The position numbers and the translations under genes are program-made. A stretch of DNA of 17,451 bases from UBA11612 sp965228575 (GTDB lineage: Bacteria; Pseudomonadota; Alphaproteobacteria; Rhodospirillales; Rhodospirillaceae), in contig CBDDHW010000044.1 of the NCBI GenBank assembly GCA_965228575.1, positions 1 to 17,451 of the forward strand. Reading direction: 5' to 3'. Of this stretch, positions 7,913 to 14,417 are shown piece after piece (within the stretch, counting starts at the first letter, position 1; each line of letters opens with the position of its first letter). The notes under the pieces are model-generated. The model searched no databases and had not been told where the DNA came from. It was given only the letters and a program-made list of their open reading frames with translations.

Positions 7913-8455
7913 ATGAAGGGCGTTGTGTTTAGAGAGTTCTTAGATATGGTCGAAGATGCATATTCAGCGGACATGGTGGACGACATCATAGATGCTGCTC
8001 AATTGCCGTCTGGCGGCGCCTACACAACGGTGGGCACCTACGAACATACGGAAATGGCCAAGCTGGTCATTGAACTCAGCAAGAGAACCGACGCAAAGGT
8101 GCCCGACCTCTTGAAGATATATGGCAAGCATTTATTTACGCGTTTCTATGAAGGATACCCTCAATTTTTTGAGGGTATTAACGAGAGTTTTGGATTTCTC
8201 GAAACAATTGAATCGTTCATTCATGTGGAGGTTAAAAAACTTTACCCCGATGCCGAATTGCCTGAGTTTGAGACAACTGTAATATCGCCCGATCATATGC
8301 GCATGATTTACCGCTCTCCACGATGCCTTGGTGATTTTGCCGAAGGATTAATGGAAGGCTGCTTTGCGCATTTTCATGACACGGTTTTGGTTAACCGTAA
8401 GGATGAAAATGGCGGGCGGGTCGTCGAATTTGAACTGAAGAAACTTAGTGTCTGA
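7913..8455 (+). CDS. H-NOX haem-based nitric oxide sensor protein
   Basis: This 180-residue protein matches the heme NO/oxygen binding family along its whole length. The proximal haem ligand is His104 in FIHVEVKKLYP. The haem-propionate clamp Y-x-S-x-R is present as Tyr133, Ser135 and Arg137 (YRSPR). The position corresponding to the distal Tyr140 of the oxygen-binding Thermoanaerobacter (Caldanaerobacter) H-NOX is Phe142 by counting from the YxSxR motif. This predicts a sensor selective for NO that does not bind O2 stably. It is a soluble cytoplasmic single-domain sensor and should act on the histidine kinase whose start overlaps its last eight bases. The family assignment is firm; the kinase partnership is inferred from the overlap and from well-studied H-NOX/kinase pairs. 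Confidence 0.95.
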   Translation: MKGVVFREFLDMVEDAYSADMVDDIIDAAQLPSGGAYTTVGTYEHTEMAKLVIELSKRTDAKVPDLLKIYGKHLFTRFYEGYPQFFEGINESFGFLETIESFIHVEVKKLYPDAELPEFETTVISPDHMRMIYRSPRCLGDFAEGLMEGCFAHFHDTVLVNRKDENGGRVVEFELKKLSV

Positions 8456-9797
8456 CGTCATGACATCACCTAACTCTGACCGCTTGCTGCGACGCGTGGA
8501 CCGCGAAAAAAGGGCCCGAATTGAAGCCGAAAAATTACTCGAAGAGAAAAGCCTGTCCCTTTACGAAGCGAACCGGAAACTCGCTCAATCACATCTTGAA
8601 CAAAAAGATACCGTAGAAGAATTAAAAGCTATTCTCGATAATTTCCCCCGCGGCATTCTAATTGTGGACACCAACGGCATTATCGAAACGATAAACTTCC
8701 GCGCTGTTCAAATGTTTGGGACAACCAATAAAATGGCAACGGGGCAAAACGTAAACATGCTGTTGCCGCACCTTTCAGACACCGTAGACCCCAGTCAAGT
8801 TGAGGCTGCAATTGATGCGGGGGACTTGCGTATTGAAGGACTTCGCGCCGACCAGGGCACATTCCCTGTTGAACTAGCGTTCACGTCCATCGGCGAAGGC
8901 GAGAGTAAGCGGGTCATATGGATGGTGCGTGACATTTCAGATCGTCTCGCCGCAGAAAAAGAGCGCCAAAGGCTTAGTGAGAAGCTGAGGCAAGCTCAGA
9001 AGCTTGAATCTCTTGGAACCCTCGCGGGCGGCATTGCCCACGAACTGAATACGCCGATTCAATTTGTTACAGACAATATGAATTTCTTGTCCGACACAGT
9101 GACTGATCTCATAAAAGCCGCAAATGAATTGGCAAAATTCGTTCCCGCAGAAAAGAAGGCTGAGGTCGGCGATAAATTCGATCTTGAATATATTGCCGAC
9201 GAAGCGCCCCAAGCAATACAGCAATCCATCGAAGGCCTAAAGCGCATTGCGGATATAGTCTTGGCGGTGAAAAAATTCTCGCACCCCACGTCTTCTGGAA
9301 AAATTAAGAACGATCTCAATGATATTATTCGCACCACATCAACGGTTTCGAAGAATCAATGGAAGTATGTGGCCGAGCTTGATCTGAAACTGGACGAGAA
9401 TTTGCCCAAGATCTTCGGTAATGCAGGCGAATTAAATCAAGTGTTTCTCAATCTGATCGTCAACGCGGCTCATGCCATTGAGGATGGAGGAAAGGAAAAT
9501 TCACCCGGCCTCATCACGATAGAAACCAGGAAAAGGAACGCAGCCGTGGAATGCCGGATATCGGACAATGGAACCGGCATCCCTAAAGAGGTTATCGCCA
9601 AAGTGTTCGATCCGTTTTTCACGACCAAAGATCCCGGGCGTGGCACGGGCCAAGGACTGGCGATTGCTCACTCTATCGTAACGCAATCCCACAACGGTGA
9701 GATTTCTATAGAGTCTAAAACGGGGGAAGGTACCACCTTCATTCTCACGTTTCCGATAGAGGCTGACGAAACCCTCGTTCCTAAGACTCCCGATTGA
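8448..9797 (+). CDS. PAS-domain sensor histidine kinase, H-NOX partner
   Basis: This 449-residue cytoplasmic kinase has no membrane segment. It opens with a charged coiled coil (about 13-60), then a PAS domain (about 60-175), a dimerisation/phosphoacceptor domain with His198 in AHELNTPIQ, and an ATPase domain with N-box Asn335/Asn339, G1 Asp373 (DNGTGIP) and G2 near Gly399 (GTGQGLAI). All catalytic motifs are intact, and there is no receiver domain, so phosphate must leave to separate proteins. GTG 8448 overlaps the H-NOX stop by eight bases; ATG 8460, in frame, is an alternative start. The overlap implies coupled translation and a stable H-NOX/kinase complex. By analogy with HnoK, NO-bound H-NOX would inhibit autophosphorylation; that direction is not visible in the sequence. 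Confidence 0.92.
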   Translation: MSDVMTSPNSDRLLRRVDREKRARIEAEKLLEEKSLSLYEANRKLAQSHLEQKDTVEELKAILDNFPRGILIVDTNGIIETINFRAVQMFGTTNKMATGQNVNMLLPHLSDTVDPSQVEAAIDAGDLRIEGLRADQGTFPVELAFTSIGEGESKRVIWMVRDISDRLAAEKERQRLSEKLRQAQKLESLGTLAGGIAHELNTPIQFVTDNMNFLSDTVTDLIKAANELAKFVPAEKKAEVGDKFDLEYIADEAPQAIQQSIEGLKRIADIVLAVKKFSHPTSSGKIKNDLNDIIRTTSTVSKNQWKYVAELDLKLDENLPKIFGNAGELNQVFLNLIVNAAHAIEDGGKENSPGLITIETRKRNAAVECRISDNGTGIPKEVIAKVFDPFFTTKDPGRGTGQGLAIAHSIVTQSHNGEISIESKTGEGTTFILTFPIEADETLVPKTPD

Positions 9798-10806
9798 TCC
9801 CCGGGGAGGTCATCACCAGCTTGACGAGTTCAGCCTGCCGGTTGGTTCCCGTCTTTGCAAAAATTTGTTTCAGGTAAGATCGCGCTGTCGCGATCGTAAT
9901 GCCACAAGACTCGGCGGCTTCGTCCATTGATTGTCCCTGGGCGATCACACTAACCAGGCGCGCTTCGGCAGGCGAAATATCAAGATGTTTTTCGAGCACG
10001 TGCGGCGGAGGCGGCGGGCGCCTTTCGGGATCGCTCACAAAAAGGGATGCCAAGGCGCTCCCCTCTTCCTCACCGCTCTTCATCGCAGCGTTAATTTTTA
10101 TGGGCAAGACAACCACGGCCAAGGGCCTTTTGTCAGAGGGGCGAGACAGGGCTAATGCTGGGATATCAACGTCAGCAAGGCTACCGCATGCGGTTCGGAC
10201 AAGACCATGAAGTGTGTTTGTTTCTTCAACCGAGCACGCACGACAAATTTCGCCAGAGCTCAGCATCAGACCGTCTTGTTCGGACAATAGAATACCGCCG
10301 ATCCGGTTGGCAAAGCGAACGCGACAATTTGAGTCCGTGACGATGACCCCGACATTCAGATGATTCAGCGCGGCAATTCCAATGTGGCTCATATCGCCGT
10401 TTTGAATCAATTGAGAGGGCGCATCCTGCACGATTGGCCGATCGGCCAGAGCCTGCTCAATCCCTTCAATCAACAGGTCCGTGTCCGCCGGCTTGGTATA
10501 AAAGCGGAACACGGCCGCTTCATTGATAGCATCCATGGCCGTTTGAAGGTCCGCCGATCCGGTGAGCATGAGAAATCGGGACCGCGGTGAAGTGGCCCGC
10601 ATGGTTTTGATCATGGCTAGGCCGGACATACCGGGCATCACCATATCTGCGATTACGACCGCTATGTCGCTTTGGCTCACAATCTCAATTGCTTCATTTG
10701 GATTATCGACAAAAAGCATGTCCCATAACCCGGCTTTATGTCGCAACCGGCGTTTTAGGCCCGCCAAAATACGGCGTTCATCATCGACGAACAGTATTTT
10801 ATCCAT
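9781..10806 (-). CDS. REC-PAS-LuxR response regulator
   Basis: The start is placed at ATG 10806 (341 residues), with AGGG six bases upstream. GTG 10827 is in frame but has no ribosome site. The receiver domain (1-120) is complete: Asp8/Asp9, phosphoacceptor Asp54 (ADMVMPGMSG), Thr82 and Lys105. A PAS-like region follows (about 140-250), then a Pro-rich linker and a LuxR-type helix-turn-helix (about 268-335, SPAEARLVSVIAQG then ITIATARSYLKQIFAKTGT). It is the only DNA-binding protein of the NO cluster and the best candidate reader of the palindromes at 7820 and 10861, one of which lies in its own promoter. Its 3' end overlaps the end of the convergent kinase gene by 17 bases. Its role matches that of HnoC in Shewanella. 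Confidence 0.92.
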   Translation of the reverse strand: MDKILFVDDERRILAGLKRRLRHKAGLWDMLFVDNPNEAIEIVSQSDIAVVIADMVMPGMSGLAMIKTMRATSPRSRFLMLTGSADLQTAMDAINEAAVFRFYTKPADTDLLIEGIEQALADRPIVQDAPSQLIQNGDMSHIGIAALNHLNVGVIVTDSNCRVRFANRIGGILLSEQDGLMLSSGEICRACSVEETNTLHGLVRTACGSLADVDIPALALSRPSDKRPLAVVVLPIKINAAMKSGEEEGSALASLFVSDPERRPPPPPHVLEKHLDISPAEARLVSVIAQGQSMDEAAESCGITIATARSYLKQIFAKTGTNRQAELVKLVMTSPGINRES

Positions 10807-10860
10807 GTTGTGCCCTGCCAACTCCACTGTCTGTCAAATTAGCTCGCCATTAGAATTATG

Positions 10861-10884
10861 ATCATTACCCCTATATGGGGGTGA
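10861..10884 (-). promoter_or_regulatory. Conserved palindromic operator, copy 2
   Basis: On the minus strand the arms are TCACCCCCAT and GGGGTAAT, followed by GAT. It differs from copy 1 at only three of 24 positions. It lies centrally between the divergent LuxR-type regulator (54 bases to its start) and REC-HDOD (57 bases). Read toward the regulator gene it has the same orientation as copy 1 read toward the H-NOX gene. A CATAAT hexamer follows directly on the minus strand and may be a -10 element whose -35 is replaced by the operator. Confidence 0.75.
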
Positions 10885-10941
10885 GAAGCACTAAGATATT
10901 GATACATTATTGCTATCACCGAAAACAAAAGAGACTAGGCA

Positions 10942-12171
10942 ATGAATCAAGGCAAAGCGGCCATCCTGTTTGTCGACGACGAGGAAAATGTCCTCCTCGG
11001 CCTCAAACGCATGATGCGGCCAAAGCGCAAGGAATGGGACACACTTTTCGCGAATAGCGGAGACGAGGCTTTATCACTCCTGAAAGAGACGCATGTTGAT
11101 GTTATCGTGACCGACATGAGAATGCCGGGCATGGATGGGGCTGAATTGCTCAATCGGGTTCAAGACGATTACCCCGAAACTATAAGGATCGTTCTTTCGG
11201 GCTTTGCAGAGAAAGAGGTGATTCTTAAGACGGTGGGTCCATCCCACCAGTATCTCGCAAAACCATGTAATCAAGACATTCTCATCAATACCATACAGCG
11301 CTCGTTGAAACTTCGTGCCTTGCTCTACGCTGATGCACTCCGAACTGTCGTGGCTGGCATGAAGCATGTTCCAGCGGTGCCGAAGATATTTCAAGCGATC
11401 CTAACAGAACTCGATGACCAATATGCATCCGCGGAAAGTTTGGCTGACTTAGTCTCACAGGATGTGAGCCTAACGGCTCATCTTATAAAGCTGACAAATT
11501 CCGCCTATTTTGGTCTGCCAATATCAGCCAGCACGCCAAAACAAGCTATTTCCTTTTTAGGATTTGAGAATGTAAAGGCTGTAGTGCTTTTGGGCGGCTT
11601 ATTCGAACAGTTCAAGGGAAATGAAATGTCGCTTGGAATGCTAGAAACCCTCAACCGGCGCAGTACACAGTTGGGTGTCTTATCGCGCGCAATTGCGGAA
11701 GCCATCGGGCTTGCACCTGAAGAGCAGGAGCAAGCTTTTTGCGCCGGTTTGGTCGGACACATGGGCACGCTTTTACTAGCAGCGAATTGGCCGGAAAAAT
11801 TCAGAGACGTTATCTCTCTAATTGAACAAAATAGCTATTCCATCAGTCGCGCTGAGCTCGAAGTATTTGGTACAACACATGGCGCATTGGGCGCATACCT
11901 ACTGGGCCTATGGGGATTCAACGATTCCATAGTCGAGGCTGTCGCTTATCATCACTACCCAAACGAATGCTCAGATTCATCGCAAGGCGTTTTGCTGTCG
12001 ATGCATGTTGCTCAACATCTGTTGCGGGTGAAGCGCAATGCATCGTTAGAGGAAACAAGCGTAAATCAATCCCTGGACAAGGATTATCTCGCAAAGGTTG
12101 GCAATAAGTCTAGCATGAAGCAATGGGAAATGGTTTACGAGGAAGTAAGCAAGGAATGGCCTGATGACTGA
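10942..12171 (+). CDS. REC-HDOD response regulator
   Basis: This 409-residue protein has a complete receiver domain (1-120): Asp12/Asp13, phosphoacceptor Asp58 (TDMRMPGMDG), Ser in the switch position (LSG) and a Lys in AKPC. An HDOD domain follows (about 133-330), recognisable from VPAVPKIF, VSLTAHLIKLTNSAYFG, SFLGFENVK, the E-x-x-x-F-G-x-x-H segment and VAYHHYP. HDOD proteins are catalytically silent relatives of HD hydrolases that usually work as signalling scaffolds. The last 80 residues are not assigned. It begins in the divergent spacer with operator copy 2, and its stop overlaps the start of the next gene by eight bases. The role is inferred as an output of the H-NOX kinase. Confidence 0.92.
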   Translation: MNQGKAAILFVDDEENVLLGLKRMMRPKRKEWDTLFANSGDEALSLLKETHVDVIVTDMRMPGMDGAELLNRVQDDYPETIRIVLSGFAEKEVILKTVGPSHQYLAKPCNQDILINTIQRSLKLRALLYADALRTVVAGMKHVPAVPKIFQAILTELDDQYASAESLADLVSQDVSLTAHLIKLTNSAYFGLPISASTPKQAISFLGFENVKAVVLLGGLFEQFKGNEMSLGMLETLNRRSTQLGVLSRAIAEAIGLAPEEQEQAFCAGLVGHMGTLLLAANWPEKFRDVISLIEQNSYSISRAELEVFGTTHGALGAYLLGLWGFNDSIVEAVAYHHYPNECSDSSQGVLLSMHVAQHLLRVKRNASLEETSVNQSLDKDYLAKVGNKSSMKQWEMVYEEVSKEWPDD

Positions 12172-13321
12172 AAAATTACTTTTTATCGATGACGAGAAAA
12201 ATGTATTGACGGCGATTCAGCGTCAACTTCGAAAGGATTTCGATATCGTGACGGCGATTGGTGGAGAGGAAGCTCTCGCCGCCGTTAGTTCAAGTGGGCC
12301 GTTTGCCGTTGCAATATGCGACATGCGCATGCCGGGCATGGACGGCGTCGCAACACTTAGGCAGATCGCGAAAAAATCACCTGACACGGTACGCATGATG
12401 CTGACAGGTAATGCCGACCAAGAAACCGCCGTTGAGGCCATCAACCAGGGTCAGATTTTTCGTTTTTTGAACAAGCCGTGCCCAGAAGATATTTTGCGGA
12501 ATGCCCTGCACGATGCCCTGCGGCAACACGAACTGATAACGGCAGAGAAAACCCTGCTTCAGCATACCTTGGCAGGCAGCGTTAAAGTCCTAATGGACGT
12601 TCTGTCTCTTATCGACCCCATGGCTTTCGGTCAGGCCACGAGAATTCGTGAGTGGTCAAGACAACTAGCGCCGAAACTCGATCTCAAGAGCACTTGGGAT
12701 CTCGATATGGCCGCTACATTTGTCCCCCTCGGACTTGTTGCCGTTCCACCCGACATTCTAGCGAAGCAGAGAAACGGTAAATCACTCACACAATCCGAAA
12801 GGGAAGTTCTCGATTCGGCCCCCGGAACCGGACGTCGTCTAATTTCAAACATTCCCCGGCTGAGCGGCGTCGCCGACATGGTTTACTATCAAAACAAAGC
12901 TTTTTCGGGTGATGGCTACCCTTTCGACGAGAACAAGGCCGGAAAGGATATTCCCTACGGTGCTCGTATTTTGAAGGTTCTAACTGATCTTTCAAAATTT
13001 ACCTCTGGATCGCGTCCAACAGCCAAAGAGGTCGCAAAACTTCAAAGCCAAGCCGATCAGTACGACCCAAAGATTCTTGAGGCTGTATTTGATTTGTGGG
13101 GAGAGGCGTCCGCTGGAGTAGAAGCTCAGGGCGGCGTGAAAAAAGAAGTCACTCTCACTTTGCTTATGCCTGGTGATCGCTTGCTGTCTGACGTACATCT
13201 CAAGAACGGGAATCTACTCCTTTCGGCAGGAAATACCGTGACCAGCGCCCACATCGAGCGCATGCGGAGTTTGCACAAGCTGACAGGCATTGCTGAACCC
13301 ATTAAAGTCGAAAGAGCGTAG
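12164..13321 (+). CDS. REC plus degenerate HD-GYP response regulator
   Basis: This 385-residue protein starts at ATG 12164 with AAGGA eight bases upstream, overlapping the REC-HDOD stop. The receiver (1-120) is intact: Asp9/Asp10, Asp53 (CDMRMPGMDG), Thr in LTG and Lys in NKPC. The second domain has the HD-GYP layout and keeps DGYP (250-253) and PYGARIL, but the metal site is gone. The usual LLHDIGK reads T-F-V-P-L-G-L (185-191), and the usual HHE before GYP is Y-Y-Q (241-243). It should not hydrolyse cyclic di-GMP and may act by binding a partner. HnoD of the Shewanella NO network is likewise a receiver with a degenerate HD-GYP domain. The C-terminal tail (PGDRLLSDVHLKNGNLLL) is the small barrel common after HD outputs. 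Confidence 0.9.
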   Translation: MTEKLLFIDDEKNVLTAIQRQLRKDFDIVTAIGGEEALAAVSSSGPFAVAICDMRMPGMDGVATLRQIAKKSPDTVRMMLTGNADQETAVEAINQGQIFRFLNKPCPEDILRNALHDALRQHELITAEKTLLQHTLAGSVKVLMDVLSLIDPMAFGQATRIREWSRQLAPKLDLKSTWDLDMAATFVPLGLVAVPPDILAKQRNGKSLTQSEREVLDSAPGTGRRLISNIPRLSGVADMVYYQNKAFSGDGYPFDENKAGKDIPYGARILKVLTDLSKFTSGSRPTAKEVAKLQSQADQYDPKILEAVFDLWGEASAGVEAQGGVKKEVTLTLLMPGDRLLSDVHLKNGNLLLSAGNTVTSAHIERMRSLHKLTGIAEPIKVERA

Positions 13322-13335
13322 TAGAAAGCTTAAAT

Positions 13336-13359
13336 CGGCGCTTTAAAGGTGCTGCGCCG
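13336..13359 (+). terminator. Weak hairpin after the REC-HD gene
   Basis: CGGCGC (13336-13341) and GCGCCG (13354-13359) can pair around a 12-base loop, 15 bases past the stop. The sequence after it (TTCTCC) is not a good T-run, so if it terminates the operon it does so poorly. Confidence 0.3.
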
Positions 13360-13437
13360 TTCTCCAAATCGCTGCGAATTCCCGAGGGTTAGAACTGGTT
13401 GAATTTGGCTCGACCACAGAAAGAATGAACCCTCACT

Positions 13438-13452
13438 CATACGTAACGTATG
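13438..13452. repeat. Perfect 15-bp palindrome
   Basis: CATACGT-A-ACGTATG is perfectly symmetric. It sits upstream of the AAACACA/TGTGTTT palindrome and the promoter of the MerR-like gene. It may be a distal operator or part of a recombination site. Confidence 0.5.
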
Positions 13453-13459
13453 GGAAGTA

Positions 13460-13515
13460 AAAACACATACTGTGTGTTTTTTTGTTGACAATAAAACATA
13501 ACGCGTGTTTTAAGG
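13460..13515 (+). promoter_or_regulatory. Promoter with two nested palindromes before the MerR-like gene
   Basis: A perfect -35 hexamer TTGACA lies at 13485-13490 and a weak -10 (TTTTAA, 13508-13513) follows after 17 bases. Two related palindromes flank the -35: AAACACA-tactg-TGTGTTT just upstream, and AAAACA-taacgcg-TGTTTT in the spacer and -10 region. Placing the operator between -35 and -10 is the classic MerR-family arrangement, which fits the gene downstream. If TTTTAA is the true -10, transcription would start close to ATG 13521, giving a nearly leaderless mRNA. Confidence 0.5.
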
Positions 13516-13520
13516 GGTTT

Positions 13521-14081
13521 ATGAATGCACGACCCCTTAAAAACCCTGAACCACGGTATTTTGAAGGCCAGCTCGTTCTGACGGCGAAAGACATTGCTCA
13601 GGCGATTGCCTTCAAGAAAGATAAGCGCGGCTTTGCCAAAGCCTTGCGTCAGGTCAAGCACTGGACAGACAGCGGTTTGTTGCAAGCTATCACGACGCTG
13701 GACACGGGGAGCGGTACGGCACGGGAGTATACCGATGAGCCCACCGTGGTTATCGCCGCAATTCTGCAAGAGCTGGTCTTATTTGGGTGGACCATAGAGA
13801 AGCTCAGGCCGATCGCCGATCGCCTCTATGACGATTTCGAGAATGGAGACCCGCGCGATGTCTTGATGGCAGCGATGACGGGAGAGTTCCTAGGATACCT
13901 TTCTTTGGAGTTCGGCGTAGACACGCGCGGTCGTCTTAGCCTTGAAACTGTTCGTACGTTCAGCACCAGCCCGGATGAACCTCCCCTTGAGGACAGTATG
14001 CCTAAGGCGCGGAGTTCGTTGCTCCTCGATTTGCGAGCAATCGTAGACCGGATCACCTGGCCGGGCACCGAGGATCACTAG
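13521..14081 (+). CDS. MerR-like transcriptional regulator
   Basis: The start is placed at ATG 13521 (186 residues), preceded by AAGGGG. The in-frame TTG at 13482 is rejected because the -35 element TTGACA lies just after it. Residues about 18-95 read as a MerR-like winged helix: LTAKDIAQAI, then VKHWTDSGLLQ, a wing with GSGTAREYT, and VIAAILQELVLFGWTIEKLRPIAD. The C-terminal half (95-186) is not assigned; it may bind an effector or dimerise. Two palindromes around its own promoter suggest autoregulation. The gene stands first in the recombinase module and is a plausible switch for the two genes downstream, by analogy with regulators of integrative elements. Family call moderate, role inferred. 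Confidence 0.7.
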   Translation: MNARPLKNPEPRYFEGQLVLTAKDIAQAIAFKKDKRGFAKALRQVKHWTDSGLLQAITTLDTGSGTAREYTDEPTVVIAAILQELVLFGWTIEKLRPIADRLYDDFENGDPRDVLMAAMTGEFLGYLSLEFGVDTRGRLSLETVRTFSTSPDEPPLEDSMPKARSSLLLDLRAIVDRITWPGTEDH

Positions 14082-14129
14082 GTATCAGAAGCGCATGTCA
14101 TATATGGCGCTTAGAGAGGTTTTATAGGG

Positions 14130-14396
14130 ATGGCTTCTAAGTCAAAGAGAGCACGCAGAGTTAAACGAGCTGCAGCGCCGTCAAATGACAATGCACCTAT
14201 AGGTGCGGCAAATGAAAACACATGGCCCGAAGCCTCAGAACCCCACGTATACGTGGGCACTAAAAAACATGGCTTCGTGGTTTCTACCAATTTGCCGGAG
14301 CGGATATCCCTGTTGGACTCTGAGCTGGTGCTTGTGCAGAAATACATGGGTACTTTTGTGAACTCGATTCTGGCCAACGATAACGAGACTAAATAG
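14130..14396 (+). CDS. Small unknown protein of the recombinase module
   Basis: This 88-residue protein is not one I recognise. The N-terminus is strongly basic (KSKRARRVKRAAA), followed by a polar segment and a more ordered half with HVYVGTKKHGFVV and LLDSELVLVQKYMGTFVNSIL. It lies 48 bases after the MerR-like gene and 21 bases before the recombinase, in the same direction, with AGAGAGG ten bases upstream of ATG 14130. This spacing supports a real gene in one transcript. The basic tail would suit a DNA-binding partner, such as a recombination directionality factor. That is speculation from position only. Confidence 0.55.
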   Translation: MASKSKRARRVKRAAAPSNDNAPIGAANENTWPEASEPHVYVGTKKHGFVVSTNLPERISLLDSELVLVQKYMGTFVNSILANDNETK

Positions 14397-14417
14397 CTGA
14401 GATCAGGACGTACCAAT

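Noticed and set aside
10900..10918. TGATA-N9-TATCA inverted repeat, considered as an FNR/NnrR-type box before REC-HDOD
   Set aside because: The spacing is wrong for TTGAT-N4-ATCAA, and arms of five bases are weak.
13390..13410. ACTGGTT-AAT segment resembling the T-arm of tRNA-Val, possible alternative attachment site
   Set aside because: Opposite orientation to the tRNA, similarity ends after about 11 bases, and it lacks the acceptor end.
13482..13520. TTG start extending the MerR-like protein by 13 residues
   Set aside because: This stretch contains the -35 element and operator arms and has no ribosome site. ATG 13521 has AAGGGG just before it.
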